23,274 nucleotides of DNA from Chara braunii (GCA_003427395.1 BFEA01000109.1:826235-849508); one strand, 5' to 3'. Counted from the stretch's first letter, positions 9,895-19,430 are shown. A program made the numbers and translations. Notes: generated from the letters alone by a model not told the origin.

Positions 9895-10475
9895 TTCTGA
9901 AGGGTCAAGCATTGTTTCTAAGCTGAATGACATGGTTGATGTGTTTATTTTTTGAGGGTTGTCTGATTTGAAGGGTTTAAGTTCTTGTTTTATTCCGAGG
10001 GAGGATCTTGGTCTAAGGCTAAGCATTGTTTCTAAGTTGAATGGTTTAGCCTGAAAACCATGCACATAAGTATAAACTAAGTATAAAAGAAAGTACTTTA
10101 CTTATATTTGCATGTGAACTGACAGTTGGGCATTGTTTCCAAGTCGAATGGTCCAGCGCTCAGCCATATCACTAAGAAGAGAGAGAAAATTACAAAATAT
10201 AATTGGAAGTAGTCTGGGCAAGCTGACCATTGTTTCCAAGTCGAATGGTTCAGTCCCCTGCCCATATCTGCGTTTTCTTTTGAGAACAAAATAAAAAAGT
10301 TATTAATTTTTGGATATTAAACAGTTCAGGGCAACTAGGCATTGTTTCCAAGTCGAATGGTCTAGTCAAATGCCCAAAGAAGAGAGAAGTAGCAGTGCAA
10401 CCTGTTCGTGTATATCTTAAGGCACATTGGACATTGTTTCCAAGCCGAATGGTCTAGCATTGTACCATATGTAAG
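9895..10475 (+). repeat. CATTG-hairpin array, 6 units (element A)
   Basis: Six units of 92-114 bp carry a 20-nt core CATTGTTTCYAAGNYGAATG at 9910, 10024, 10131, 10228, 10340 and 10432. CATT pairs with AATG around a 12-nt loop. The flanks extend the stem with one unpaired base on the 3' side: GGCTAAG/TTTAGCC (10024), GTTGGG/TCCAGC (10131), GCTGA/TCAGT (10228), ACTAGG/TCTAGT (10340) and TTGGA/TCTAG (10432). Further out, some units have a second stem: TGGT/ACCA, CTGA/TCAG, and GGGCA/TGCCC in two units. Stem sequence differs from unit to unit but pairing is kept, while the loop stays constant. The strand is given only as the orientation in which the core is written. Confidence 0.88.
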
Positions 10476-10749
10476 TTGGGTATAAGGGTTGAATTACTTG
10501 AAGGTTCATAAACTCTTTTATATAAATTGACTTTGGGATGGTGATAGTACTTACCTTTGTGGTTTGGTCTACATGTGACTGAGTGCGACTACTACTTAGT
10601 CTGAGTTTCAGTTTGATAGGTAGTTAGTTTAGTTGCTCGCCACGTGCTAGAGCCATAGGGGTTAGTTTCAATTCCTACATTTTATAGGTTAAGTTGATTT
10701 TTACTTAGGTTGATTTCTGCATTTGCTGGGATCATTTATTGTACTTGGT

Positions 10750-11380
10750 CTTGTATAAATTTTGGTAAGCCACTTTCTCTACGGAAAGCGTTGCCGAAAT
10801 TTCTACGAAACCAAGGAGTTAGTCAGATCTTGTCTTTTTCATAATCCAGTTTTTTTGACTTTTGGTTTAGTAAAAATTTGGAAAACCTCATTTTCTAAAA
10901 AGAGTGATGACAATTTTTTTGCTAATTCAGGGAGTTAGATAAAATTGAACCTTGAGAAGTCAAAGTCATTTTAGATTCTGAACTTAGCTTTGTATAAATC
11001 TTGGAATAACACTTTCTCTACGGAAAGCATTGCCGAAATTTCTACAAATCTAAGGAGTTAGTTAAAGTTTGTCTTAGTTGTACTCAGGTCTTATTTCTGA
11101 GTTTATATCTGACTTAGTATAAATATGAGTTTGTCTTAGTTGTACTCAGGTCTTATTTCTGAGTTCATATCTGACTTAGTATAAATATGGGAAGTCTAAC
11201 TTTCTAAAGGAAGTGCTGCCCAAAATTTTACTAATTCAGGGATTTAGATAAATTTTGACTTTCCAGATTTAGATATCATTTTTGTTTTCATATTTGGGTT
11301 ATATAAATTCTGCGAATGCACTTTTCCTACGGGAAGCGCTGCTGAAATTTTCTTAGTTTAGAGGAGTTGGATTACATGTG
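10750..11380. repeat. ~120-bp tandem array with CTTTC/GAAAG hairpins (element A)
   Basis: Units start with T(A)TAAAT.TTGG at about 10752, 10870, 10992, 11178 and 11301. Each then has a small hairpin and ends with a GGAGTTAG-type word. Hairpins include CTTTC/GAAAG at 10773-10777 with 10784-10788 and at 11012-11016 with 11023-11027, and ACTTTC/GGAAGT (one wobble) at 11199-11204 with 11209-11214. Two unit types alternate, suggesting a ~240-bp higher-order period. Element B continues the same array at about 22630-23041. Confidence 0.82.
11067..11190. repeat. Recent 62-bp tandem duplication
   Basis: 11067-11128 and 11129-11190 are nearly identical (GTTTGTCTTAGTTGTACTC ... GACTTAGTATAAATATG), differing at about two bases. 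The duplication lies inside the ~120-bp array and breaks its periodicity. It is much younger than the array units around it. Confidence 0.92.
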
Positions 11381-13134
11381 ACAATTCTGACAATTCACTC
11401 TGTATAGAGAAGATTCTGTCAAAGATCCACTTTTTCATTAGGCACTAGCTTAGAGACAGGCTTAGGTTTAGCTTGTAGAGGGATCTTGGGTGAGAATGTG
11501 TTATGGAGCTGTATTCTCCATACACTTATAATTTTAGCTTGGGGATTGACTTGTCTTGTGTTACAGGTCTTCTTGATCGATTGATTCAGGATTTAGGCTA
11601 GATTCAACTTGATCCTACGAGGCTACAAGGATCACCCTCTGTCATCACTGATAACAGGTCGGTTGCCGATTCGTCGGTTTACGATTCAACTCCAATCCAC
11701 TCCTACCACTCAACCTAAAGGCTCTAGCTTTGTGATTTAAATTATTTCGTTGTGTTTTCGCCCAGACTTTATTTGAATGGCCATTTAAGAAAAGTATTGA
11801 GTATTTTATTTTGAGGAGTTGCACAAGAGTGAGGCTGTATGGCTAAAAGCAAGAGGTGTGGGTGCAGAGAATGGTTAAAATTGACCCTGTGTAGTGCATG
11901 GACTTTTGGTTGAATCTTTGATATGATTGCAAGTATGTTTGGTGATTCGGACTTCGGATTTGACTGTCTGCGCTCTCATACACATATATATGGTTGAAAG
12001 GAGTCCTACTGTGAGAAGTGATCGTCCCATATTAATAACCCTCTCTATATATGTAAATACATATGTCTTGAGTGTTTCGTGCGGCCTACTGTGACCGAGC
12101 ATAAGGGTTAAACAAATTTTGTTTTCGAGGGAAAGGAGACTTTCCCTTTTAGCCTTTGCTTTTTAGATTTTATATGGTTGGACATTGTAATCCGTGACAA
12201 CCGTCAAAGTCAAACCCCTTGATTTCTTCCCAAGCCCTAGGTGATGGCGTTGGTCTCCAGGGCAATAAGAAACGATTGTCACAACAGGTATGAACCTGTG
12301 TACCACCCACTCTCCGCAGGGTGCAAAAGAGGGTGTGGTTCTCAACCGCACTTGATGGTTGTCCAGCATCGAGAGATTAACCCTCAAGACGTGTGTCGGT
12401 CGACAGTGTCGAATCCGGCTCTCGAGACTGCGACGGACCGCATGATTATGGGCACTACATAGTATGTCATCATTGCGACTGCTTGGGTATTAATGCATTG
12501 CTAGTCGATATCAGTTAGCCCTGCGTCTGCGGGGTTATATACTGAAGTCTCACGCGCGACACCTATCTGTTTTCCGCGTCGGAAAGTTATTGGACGGTTA
12601 CTAAGGGACTAGGAGTGTTACCACGTTGTTTGTTCTATGTCGTTTCGTATATATGTATGTGTGTATGTTTTATTTTTTTTTAGAGTGGAGTACGAGTAGG
12701 TGTGTGAGATGCGTCCTAGTCGACCGGCGACGAGTCGCGCTTGGGACCTCAGCCCCCCAAGATGTCGATTCGCGTGCGGGTCCGATAGAGGTGTAATACT
12801 GCGCGTACCCCCTATGCTACAGTGTACGAGAAACGCCCTCAGCTGGTGCACCTCTGTGATTGCACTTCATTAGCTTTCGTACTGTGTACTGGTAGCTCGG
12901 CGGGGATACGCCCACCGAAGGGAGGCGACAACTCCCGTAAGGTGGAGGTAAGTCGTGCCTCACGTACGCCCTATCCTGTCGTAGGGGCCGCAAGAGGTAT
13001 GGCTGGCGCACTTGGCCGGAGCGGCTTGCGAAGCTCCATTATGTATTCTCGACGAGGATAAGAGCAACTCCTGCATGACGCGAATGGGAGGGCCCCGCGC
13101 TGCCTTGTGTGGTGCCGGATCAATGCGCTCGACA
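11381..13134. other. Right part of element A, no recognisable gene
   Basis: This 1.75-kb stretch has no domain or array I recognise. Short frames of up to about 80 codons occur on both strands without mutual support. No homologous part of element B is visible because B stops before this point. The terminal CTCGACA at 13134 closes the element. A TG-repeat-like stretch with a T run (about 12650-12680) is the only low-complexity patch. Confidence 0.5.
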
Positions 13135-13309
13135 CCGCAGCCCACCTAGTCAACTTAGGGGTCATTTGGGCTTGCGTTTTCAGCCATTTAAGTGTCTCGT
13201 GATCATAATACTTTGACGTGTCGGCCTTGGAGATAAGGTCGCAAGTTATCTAAAGCCTGTCTCAGTGCGTACAACTCTCTCTCATACGTTAAGACGACCA
13301 CCTTCTCAC
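13135..13309 (-). pseudogene. Gypsy RNase H, central part
   Basis: The minus strand reads SEKVVVLTYERELYALRQAL, then DNLRPYLQGRHVKVL, then (past a stop) HETLKWLKTQAQMTPKLTRW and AA, where element A interrupts. The YERELYAL and DHETLKWL-type motifs are diagnostic of Ty3/gypsy RNase H. The continuation EINQFDVEL is at 5665, on the far side of element A. The right end meets the 177-bp insertion. Confidence 0.9.
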
Positions 13310-13486
13310 TAAGTACATGAGCGGTTAACAGGGATCCCCATTTTTCAGCCCTATTTAACCCCCCCCCCCCCCCCCCCCCCCCCAACACTGAAAAGTGCAT
13401 TTGGGGATTTTTTTTTAACTTTTTTTTTTTTTGTTAAGGACCCTGGAAAACCCTGGAAATTTAGGGTTTTATTAACCGCTTCTCAC
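13310..13486. mobile_element. 177-bp insertion with 25-C run in RNase H
   Basis: CTTCTCAC at 13302-13309 recurs at 13479-13486, an apparent 8-bp target duplication. The sequence between the two interrupts the RNase H frame. It holds a 25-C run (13359-13383), T runs, and inverted words GCGGTTAA (13321-13328) and TTAACCGC (13472-13479). CAGGG near the left and CCCTGG near the right recall hAT-type ends, and 8 bp is the hAT target duplication size, but the inverted words do not all abut the duplication. It is best read as a small non-autonomous element whose exact ends are uncertain. Confidence 0.55.
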
Positions 13487-14050
13487 AAGGGAATCTACAT
13501 GACATGAATTTGACGGGCATATACCCCGCCCCATCATTCTATTGGAGTACGACACCAATGTCATACTGGGTTGCTTCAGTCGTGACGATGAACGGAAGAG
13601 ACGAATCTGCTATCTTAAGGACAAGGTATTCGATCAAACACTTATCCAATCTCTTAAACGCGGAGGTGCAATCTTTATCCCACTTCCAAATAATCTCTTT
13701 CTTCAGCAGTTTACGCGGCGGTGCGGCGATGGTAGTGAAATTGTGCATGAATTTTTGGTAATAATTGGCCAGACCTGGGAACGAACGCAGTTCCGTGAGC
13801 GTATGCGGGGGTAATTGCTGCTATTTTAGAGTCCTCCGGTCTAACTTCGTCTCCGACGCCATATCAGAGATACAAGACTTGGCGCTTAGTTCACTAGCAC
13901 TTTTTCAGGTTTAACTTGAACTTAGTCTTACGAAACTTACTCAAGATCAAACGGAGGTGGTTGCATCATGAGTGTCTTTGCGTTCACCTGGCATGTAGCC
14001 AAAGAAAAGTTAGTTGACCAAGTCTTCGTTGCCTACGTAAACCAGTCAGT
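13487..14050 (-). pseudogene. Gypsy RT C-terminal half and RT-RNase H connection
   Basis: From right to left on the minus strand: a decayed catalytic region (VYVGNEDLVN at about 14012-14041, where a Y.DD motif is expected), HLRLILSKFRKTKFKLNLKK then C (about 13897-13962), TKRQVLYL, FPGLANYYQKFMHNFTTIAA, PPRKLLKKEIIWKWDKDC, then PFIVTTEATQYDIGVVLQ, and past a stop GYMPVKFMS up to CEK at the insertion. All are standard landmarks of the Ty3/gypsy RT thumb and connection. The two catalytic aspartates cannot be seen intact, and several stops and frameshifts are present. Confidence 0.88.
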
Positions 14051-14089
14051 GAGGAGAAGAAGGAAGAAAAGGTGACACCACCCAGTATA

Positions 14090-14640
14090 GAGTCTTTTAA
14101 AAGAGTTCGCCAACCTGGGACAAAACCCTACTAGTGTAATAGAACGAGAGATTCAGCACCGGATCGAGGACGAACCCGGTAGCAGAACTCCGAAGGGCCC
14201 CGTATATAGAATGTCTCCCAACGAGTTGGACAAGCTGCGCAAGCAACTCGATGAGATGTTGGAGAACGTCTGGATTAAGCCTAGCTCATTGCCGTATGGT
14301 GCACCGGTTTTATTCGTGTCGAAGAAAGGAGGCAACATGCATACGTGTACTGACTATAAGAGACTGGACGCGATTACTGTCAAGAATGTTGAGTCGTTGC
14401 CGCGAATAGATGCTTTGTTGCACAGGGTGTAAGGTTGTAAGTATTTTTCTTAGATAGATTTGAAATCGGGCTACCATAGATTAAGGTAGAGCCCGACGAT
14501 CAACACAAAACGACTTTTAAGACTCGTTTTGACCATTATGAATTTGTAGTGATGTTGTTTGGGCTGACGAATTTCCCTACCATTTTTAAGAGATGCATAA
14601 ACGAGACTTAGATTATACTCCAGACACATGATATAACTGG
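14090..14640 (+). pseudogene. Gypsy RT N-terminal half, inverted
   Basis: The plus strand opens with FANLGQNPTSVIEREIQHRI then EDEPGS (from about 14109), followed by YRMSPNELDKLRKQLDEMLE, NVWIKPSSLPYGAPVLFVSK, DYKRLDAITVKN and LPRIDALLHRV (to 14429). After a stop and frameshifts come YFS.IDLKSGYH (about 14437-14472), then DDQHKTTFKTRFDHYEFVV, MLFGLTNFPTIFKRCINET (to about 14609). These are the fingers and palm of a Ty3/gypsy RT. They end exactly where the minus-strand RT piece (VYVGNEDL, about 14041) would take over, so the two halves of one RT now face opposite ways. The longest clean frame is about 90 codons. Confidence 0.9.
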
Positions 14641-15130
14641 ATCTTCTTCTTTCTCCCTTTAGGACTGGACAACCAACACTCATGCTCACCCATCTTCACG
14701 TCAGCGTACGCGGCGTTTTCCGAATTTGTCCCTACGATGAGGTCAAAGGGTAGGTTCACAAGAGGTTAACAGAGCATTGCACTCTATAGATTGGTGTGAA
14801 GTGTTGTTAAAATGACTGTCTGGTTTTCTTATAAATGGGCCTGAAAAATGGGTGCTTGGTTAACCTGCTCTCTCTCCTCCGCTAGAAGGGTCAGGGAATG
14901 CAACACTTTCTCAACTTCATCCCGTCCCTCGAACCAGAAGTATGCCAGCCCCCTCAACATACTCTTCTACTCTCATCTCACGATTATCTACCAGTTTACT
15001 CATAACCGACTCCCTCAACTTTTGCACCTTCATATCGAGATGCAATTTCTTCAATCCCTTTCGACTAATATATCTACGTGTTGATCCATTATTGACTATC
15101 GCCTCTACTCGCGGCGGACTAATTTCTACA
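14641..15130 (-). pseudogene. Gypsy aspartic protease
   Basis: The minus strand shows VEISPPRVEAIVNNGSTRRY then ISRKGLKKLHL (about 15020-15120). This matches the retropepsin active-site segment, where a D-S/T-G triad is expected. Here the catalytic Asp is read as Asn (NNG at 15085-15093). Farther left, about 14690-14790, VNLPFDLIVGTN matches the downstream 'DvIvG.nWL' landmark of these proteases, followed by CWLSSPKGRKKKIQLYH. Stops lie between the landmarks. The protein would process the gag-pol polyprotein, but this copy cannot be active. Confidence 0.75.
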
Positions 15131-15560
15131 TCTCCTATGATTAGCTGGTCTTTTTAACTTCTCTTCATATCGGTCCAGGCCTTGCAATGAGTGATCAATT
15201 CATCACTTACGGCTAGGAGGGAACCACCTAGAGAGACCCTAGTGCAAGCAGTCTTTGGGCAACTATCTAGGTGGGGGCCTATATCAGCCTCTATCGTTGG
15301 GACCTTCAAACAGGAGGTTGCCGGTTCAGCAAGCACTTCTACTCGTTTATTTATGTCTGAAGTCCCAGTAGGAGCGGCTGCAACTCCTACCGGCCATTCC
15401 CTTTTGGGCTTCGGATCTCCAGAGAAATGGTAATGATGTGGTTGGGGTCGCCACACTTGAGACATAGTCTATTATTCATTCTTTCTTGCCACATGTCTTA
15501 CGTTATGTTAAGGGTCTTCCATGGCTTATCTGCTGCTCTACCCGGGTGCCATGGGTACCC
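15131..15560 (-). pseudogene. Gypsy gag C-terminus with CCHC zinc knuckle
   Basis: The minus strand gives QERMNNRLCLKCGDPNH then IITIS at about 15430-15485. This is the CX2CX4HX4C nucleic-acid-binding knuckle of gag, with the fourth ligand lost (Ser or Ile where Cys is expected). It is preceded, to the right, by a Gly/Arg-rich segment (GRGRGYPWHPGRAADK), common before such knuckles. To the left an open frame of about 100 codons links it to the protease. The N-terminal capsid part of gag is not recognisable upstream. Confidence 0.75.
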
Positions 15561-17391
15561 ACGACCCCTACCCATACCATTGTCGTTTACAAGGGCACAA
15601 TTACCCCTTCCTCCTCCGTTTGAAAAAAAGAATACACACGCGAAATTTGAAACATACAAATACCTACACTTATTCTTATTCTATCATCTATCAACAAAAA
15701 ATTCACAGGGCTCCCAGGGGCATCTTGAAAAATGTGCATGCACAAGGAAAGGGTTATCTCAATGAGCACCTGCAATTTTCGAACATCAAGAGAATTCCAA
15801 GTAAAAAGGATTTTGAGTGCGCTCGCTAACGCGCGTGTAAATCTTACATAAAAATACAACAAAATACAAAGAAAATTTTGAAAACTGCAAAAACGAGGAG
15901 TTAAGATTGGCTGACATGTCCCATGCATCGGGGGCCATCAAGGACAAGCCCTAGAAGCAGCGAAAGGCCAAAACCCCTATCGAGACATGCTAAGCCCTAC
16001 ATTGTCATTCGCTGAAAATCCAACCTAAATTGGGTACAGGAATTGAAACTAGATTAGATCGACCCCGATAATTCAAAGAGCACAGAAAAAGGAAGAGGCT
16101 CGTGAGCTTGCTCATGCACAGAAGTTGGTGCGTCATACCCCAACCTCGTATTGTGCCCCCGACCATCGAAAAAACAGCTTCACATAGCAATTCTAGCAAT
16201 TCTACAAAGAAAAAGTCGTGCTACCGTTCTATTTTTTTTCAACCGAAACCGAGTAATGGCCCCGATTCTTTGAAACTTTCTGTAAAAAATCCTCATATGG
16301 GATGCTGGGTCTGGTTCCCAGCACGTGCTGCTCCCCATGAACAAATTGGAGCTCTGTTTTTTGGGTGGGGGAGAAGGGGGGAAAGTTGGTCTATTCATAA
16401 GTGTTGTGTGGTGAAGCGGCCCAAACTCAGGAAATCCGGGCTCGCAAAAAAGTGTGACATCTTTGTGTGTGTGAGAGTAATGTGGCAAGCCCCTTGATCC
16501 CTTTTAACCATTTGATAAGCTGCAACAGTTTGGCTTGAACATTTAAACCACGAGTATGTTTTCTAACATTTTTTCGGATATGCAGCCGACATGCTGCAAT
16601 GTCGGCCGGGGTGTAATGGGTCGTCACACTGGGCATACATCCAAGCAAAACGAGCGACCGTTTTACCTTGATGGATGTCCAACAAAATGGTGCCCTATTA
16701 CATCCCACCAAATGCGTCTCTGAAAATTTGATTTAGCAATGAACTGGTAGTTTAATACTTTCTCAAACTCCAAGTCTGTTTCTCCTGTCGCAGATTGCTC
16801 TTGTCTGCCAAAAAAAAATGGACCAGCTCTGACAAGGTTTGTAATTTTCTGCTTGGTGCAGCCAGCTATTGAGGTGCAGTAGTATGTTCATAAAATAAAT
16901 ATGGTCGTATATTGAGTCATTATTGACTTATCGTGAGCGCACAAGTTGCAGTCGTAGGTCATATTATGGCCTTGCATGCTAAGTGATGCTTGTGAGGCAG
17001 AGGAGGGTAAGTTAGTTGTGATTCAGTGTAAACAAATTGAAACTCAAGATGTTTATGTTGTGGGGGATGTGGGCTACACCTTTGTTCTTACAGTGCAGTT
17101 TTGTGGCGAGATAAGATGTTGTTAACCCAATTGCGTTTCGGTGTAAGGTCATTTGTAGCAACTTGAAATGTTACCTGGTCACAACAGCATATGCATACAT
17201 GCTAAGACATTATGGCAAAGAGAGATGGCATGAGAAGATGTTATGGTGGGGGAGGGGTGCTACTGTGGCGCCCACCCCCCTTGCGACCATGCCCACCGAC
17301 CAAGTGTTCTATTTAGTATCTCTTGTGTGTTTTTCATGCCAATCCCTTTGCTAAGGAATAATGATGCGAGGATATGTTGTTAGCCCCCCGC
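15561..17391. other. Unassigned region between the gypsy gag end and element B
   Basis: I recognise nothing with confidence. By position, the left part should include the N-terminal gag and 5' LTR of the gypsy copy, but no capsid motif or LTR end is visible. Frames of 131 codons (plus, 16102-16497), 113 codons (minus, 15587-15928) and 94 codons (minus, 16427-16711, containing THYTPADIAACRLHIRKN) exist without a known domain. Composition is mixed, with short homopolymer runs. Confidence 0.45.
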
Positions 17392-19009
17392 TGTCGGTGT
17401 GAATACCTTTACAAGGGTATCCGCCCTGTTTTTTGCAAGTAACAGAAAATAAGTTTTGTTTTGAAGATCAGAAAAGAAAGTTGGATGTATCGCACGAACC
17501 ACGACTTGCCTTTTTCTACCAACTCTGTGCGTCAGAGGAGAATAGAGAGTCTGTGGGCGCGCAGTTTTAAGGCGCACGTTAATTTATTTTTTTTTAATGT
17601 TGTAGAGCTGACACTTTTGTCGGTCAACTTTTGTTTTTGATTGAATTAGGGCTAAGTGATCCTTTTCCTTCAGTTGATATGTTGTTTGTGGTGCGCGTGC
17701 ATTGGGAGGCAACATTTCTATGGTCGACGTCGGGCTTGACCACCAATGCCGCAATTTTTTTTTTAAGTATTTATCTTTCTTTTCATTAAAGGGATTTTGG
17801 GGTCCGCATAGTACGCAGTACGAATGACATTCTGTTGCATTCGCCGACCCATGTGATTTCTTTCTCCATTCCGAGGAGGGGGGCCGCAAACGAGGGTTGG
17901 CATAAATAGAGTTAGGGTTTTTCACCACTAAAAGGGTAAAAGGCACGACTTTGGAGGAGGAAGTAATGAGTACAACGGTTCCAGGCCTCTTCGTGCGACG
18001 TGCATCGGCGTTTGGCGGTCGTGGGGTCGGCTGATGGGCCAAGGGAGCTTTCAGTAGACTCATGCGTGACACGGTACCCATTCATGTGGTCTTGCAGTTA
18101 CTAATATCATCCTTGGGCTTAACACTATTGGTTACAGTGTTGGATTTTCAGCGGCAGATTTGGGGATCAAGACCATTCATCGGCGACGAAGGAGCGGTGG
18201 AGAAGCTTGAAGAAACCGAGGGATTAAGGGTCTGGTAAGGCTATCCTCCTTGGTTTTGTTGACGGTTCTGACGCAGGGCCGATCGGAGAGGCCAGGAAGG
18301 TGCTAGAGGTCCCTCTCCTCCTTGAATTTTCCTTTTTTGTTTTCTTCGTTTCATTCTGATTTTGATTTTTAATATTTTATCTATTTTGGTACCAGGCCCG
18401 GTACTAGTTTGGAGACTGGTAGTGGTACCGACGGGCCTAGAGCAGTTGGTACGTTCCCAAACTGATAAAAATTGAGGCCCAAGTTCGGATCCAGATACCT
18501 TCAGGTGAGGCGGTTAAAGATCATTATAAATTGCCTAGGACCGGTTAGTTCAGTGGTGATATCTTAGGGTCATTTACCTCGGTACTGTTCTTCAAGACGT
18601 CTGTTAAAATTGAGACGATACGGGGAAGGTCAGTGAGGGAATGAACGTGGCCAAGACGTGGAGTTGGGTGCACCGTCCACCAACCACGACCCGTTGTGAG
18701 AGGTTTGAGTGTGAGCATGACGTTGGGGCCCGATAGATGGTGTGCTAAGCCTGAGTAAGGCGGGCCCGGAGGAGTTCCTGGTGGAAACTCGTGGTGATAC
18801 TAACATGCAAAATCGTTCATCGGACTTGGGTTATAGGGGCGAATGACTAATTGAATCGCCTAGTGGTTGCTTTTCTTCGAAGTTTCCGTCAGAACAGTCG
18901 CAGGCTAGTTAAACAGCGTGGGGGGCAATTGCGAAAGAAGCAAGGAAGTGCGGAGAACGGAGATGACGAAGACGACGCAAACGAGCATGGTGAGGGTAGA
19001 GGATGATAT

Positions 19010-19220
19010 AATTCACCCAGTTCTCAACAGAATCAGGCGAACCGAGTGTCGAAACTAGGGATTTAGGCTAAGGCGAGTGCAATAGCGAGGTTAGTTTCAG
19101 AGTTAGATCAATGGGATAGGAGTTAGGAAAGAAAGAAGGTGCGTGGAGTGTCGAAAAGAAGGGATATGGCGAGGAGAAAGGGGCGTATCTCCCTCATTTC
19201 TAAATGGATCTAGGCAAGGA
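19010..19220. repeat. Remnant 177-bp-type units in element B
   Basis: Two weak counterparts of the 7400-8260 array, centred at about 19034 and 19205, share GTTAGGAAAG, GGTGCGTGGAG and GGGATATGGC words. The hairpin arms are poorly preserved (TTCACCCAGTTCT with AGAATCAGGCGAA pairs only in parts). Confidence 0.5.
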
Positions 19221-19402
19221 AAAGTGCTAGGCGGAGTTTTCTGGTCATCACGAATCCGATGATGATGGCATATTGGGTGTGAGAGGTGTGGATTTGGTGG
19301 TATGGGAGTCGGACTCCATGGATATGTACAGGGCTATAGTGATGTTACGGTGAACCTTTTCGTTTTTTAGCGAAAAATTCGTTTTCGATTTTTTTTTAAT
19401 GT

Positions 19403-19430
19403 TATTTTATTTTATTTTATTTTATTTTTA
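19403..19430. repeat. (ATTTT)n short tandem repeat
   Basis: About five copies of ATTTT in an AT-rich patch of element B; T runs flank it on both sides (19389-19397 and 19459-19479). Confidence 0.9.

Larger units (their letters stand above)
5666..13134. mobile_element. Element A: 7.47-kb non-coding LTR-like insertion
   Basis: The left end TGTCGGTATG at 5666 and the right end GCTCGACA at 13134 give the 5-bp terminal inverted match TGTCG/CGACA with TG...CA termini. The flanks CCGT (5662-5665) and CCGC (13135-13138) fit a 4-bp target duplication, or 5 bp (CCGTT/CCGCA) if the element starts one base later. Removing the element rejoins LTRWAA to EINQF in the gypsy RNase H, which independently fixes both ends. 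Inside I find no gag, pol, transposase or other domain, and no long direct repeats at the two ends that would be separate LTRs. The interior consists of repeat arrays with hairpins. A solo LTR of a giant retroelement or a LARD-type non-autonomous element are the best guesses. Orientation is unknown. Confidence 0.8.
3717..15560 (-). mobile_element. Ty3/gypsy retrotransposon, decayed and rearranged
   Basis: Reading the minus strand from right to left, recognisable pieces occur in canonical Ty3/gypsy order: gag CCHC knuckle (about 15430-15475), aspartic protease (about 14690-15110), reverse transcriptase, RNase H, integrase with zinc-binding and D,D(35)E parts, and a C-terminal chromodomain-like segment (about 3719-3920). 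RNase H before integrase, plus a chromodomain-like tail, is established for the chromovirus branch. Every module carries stops and frameshifts, so the copy is dead. It is split by a 7.47-kb element (5666-13134) and a 177-bp insertion (13310-13486). Part of its RT is inverted, and its integrase core is tandemly duplicated. The end coordinates are approximate; neither LTR was identified. Confidence 0.88.

Noticed and set aside
9895-10475. CRISPR array
   Set aside because: Spacing is about 100 bp, the repeated core is only 20 nt, spacers are related to each other and between A and B, and the context is eukaryotic repeats with no cas genes.
9895-10475. Integron attC-like sites
   Set aside because: Variable paired stems around a constant loop superficially resemble attC, but there are no GTTRRRY core sites, no extrahelical base pattern of that class, and no cassettes or integrase.
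5666-13134. Helitron or classical TIR DNA transposon
   Set aside because: No CTRR end with insertion between A and T for a Helitron. The terminal inverted match is only about 5 bp with a 4-5 bp duplication, which fits LTR-type integration better.
13455-13475. Telomere-like TTTAGGG motif
   Set aside because: Only a single TTTAGGG occurs, inside the 177-bp insertion; no tandem copies.
16102-16497. 131-codon plus-strand frame as a gene
   Set aside because: Low-complexity Ser/Lys stretch, no recognised domain, overlapped by an open frame on the other strand, and no supporting signals.
17584-18081. 165-codon minus-strand frame in element B
   Set aside because: The homologous region of element A has no such frame, and composition and repeats suggest chance openness.
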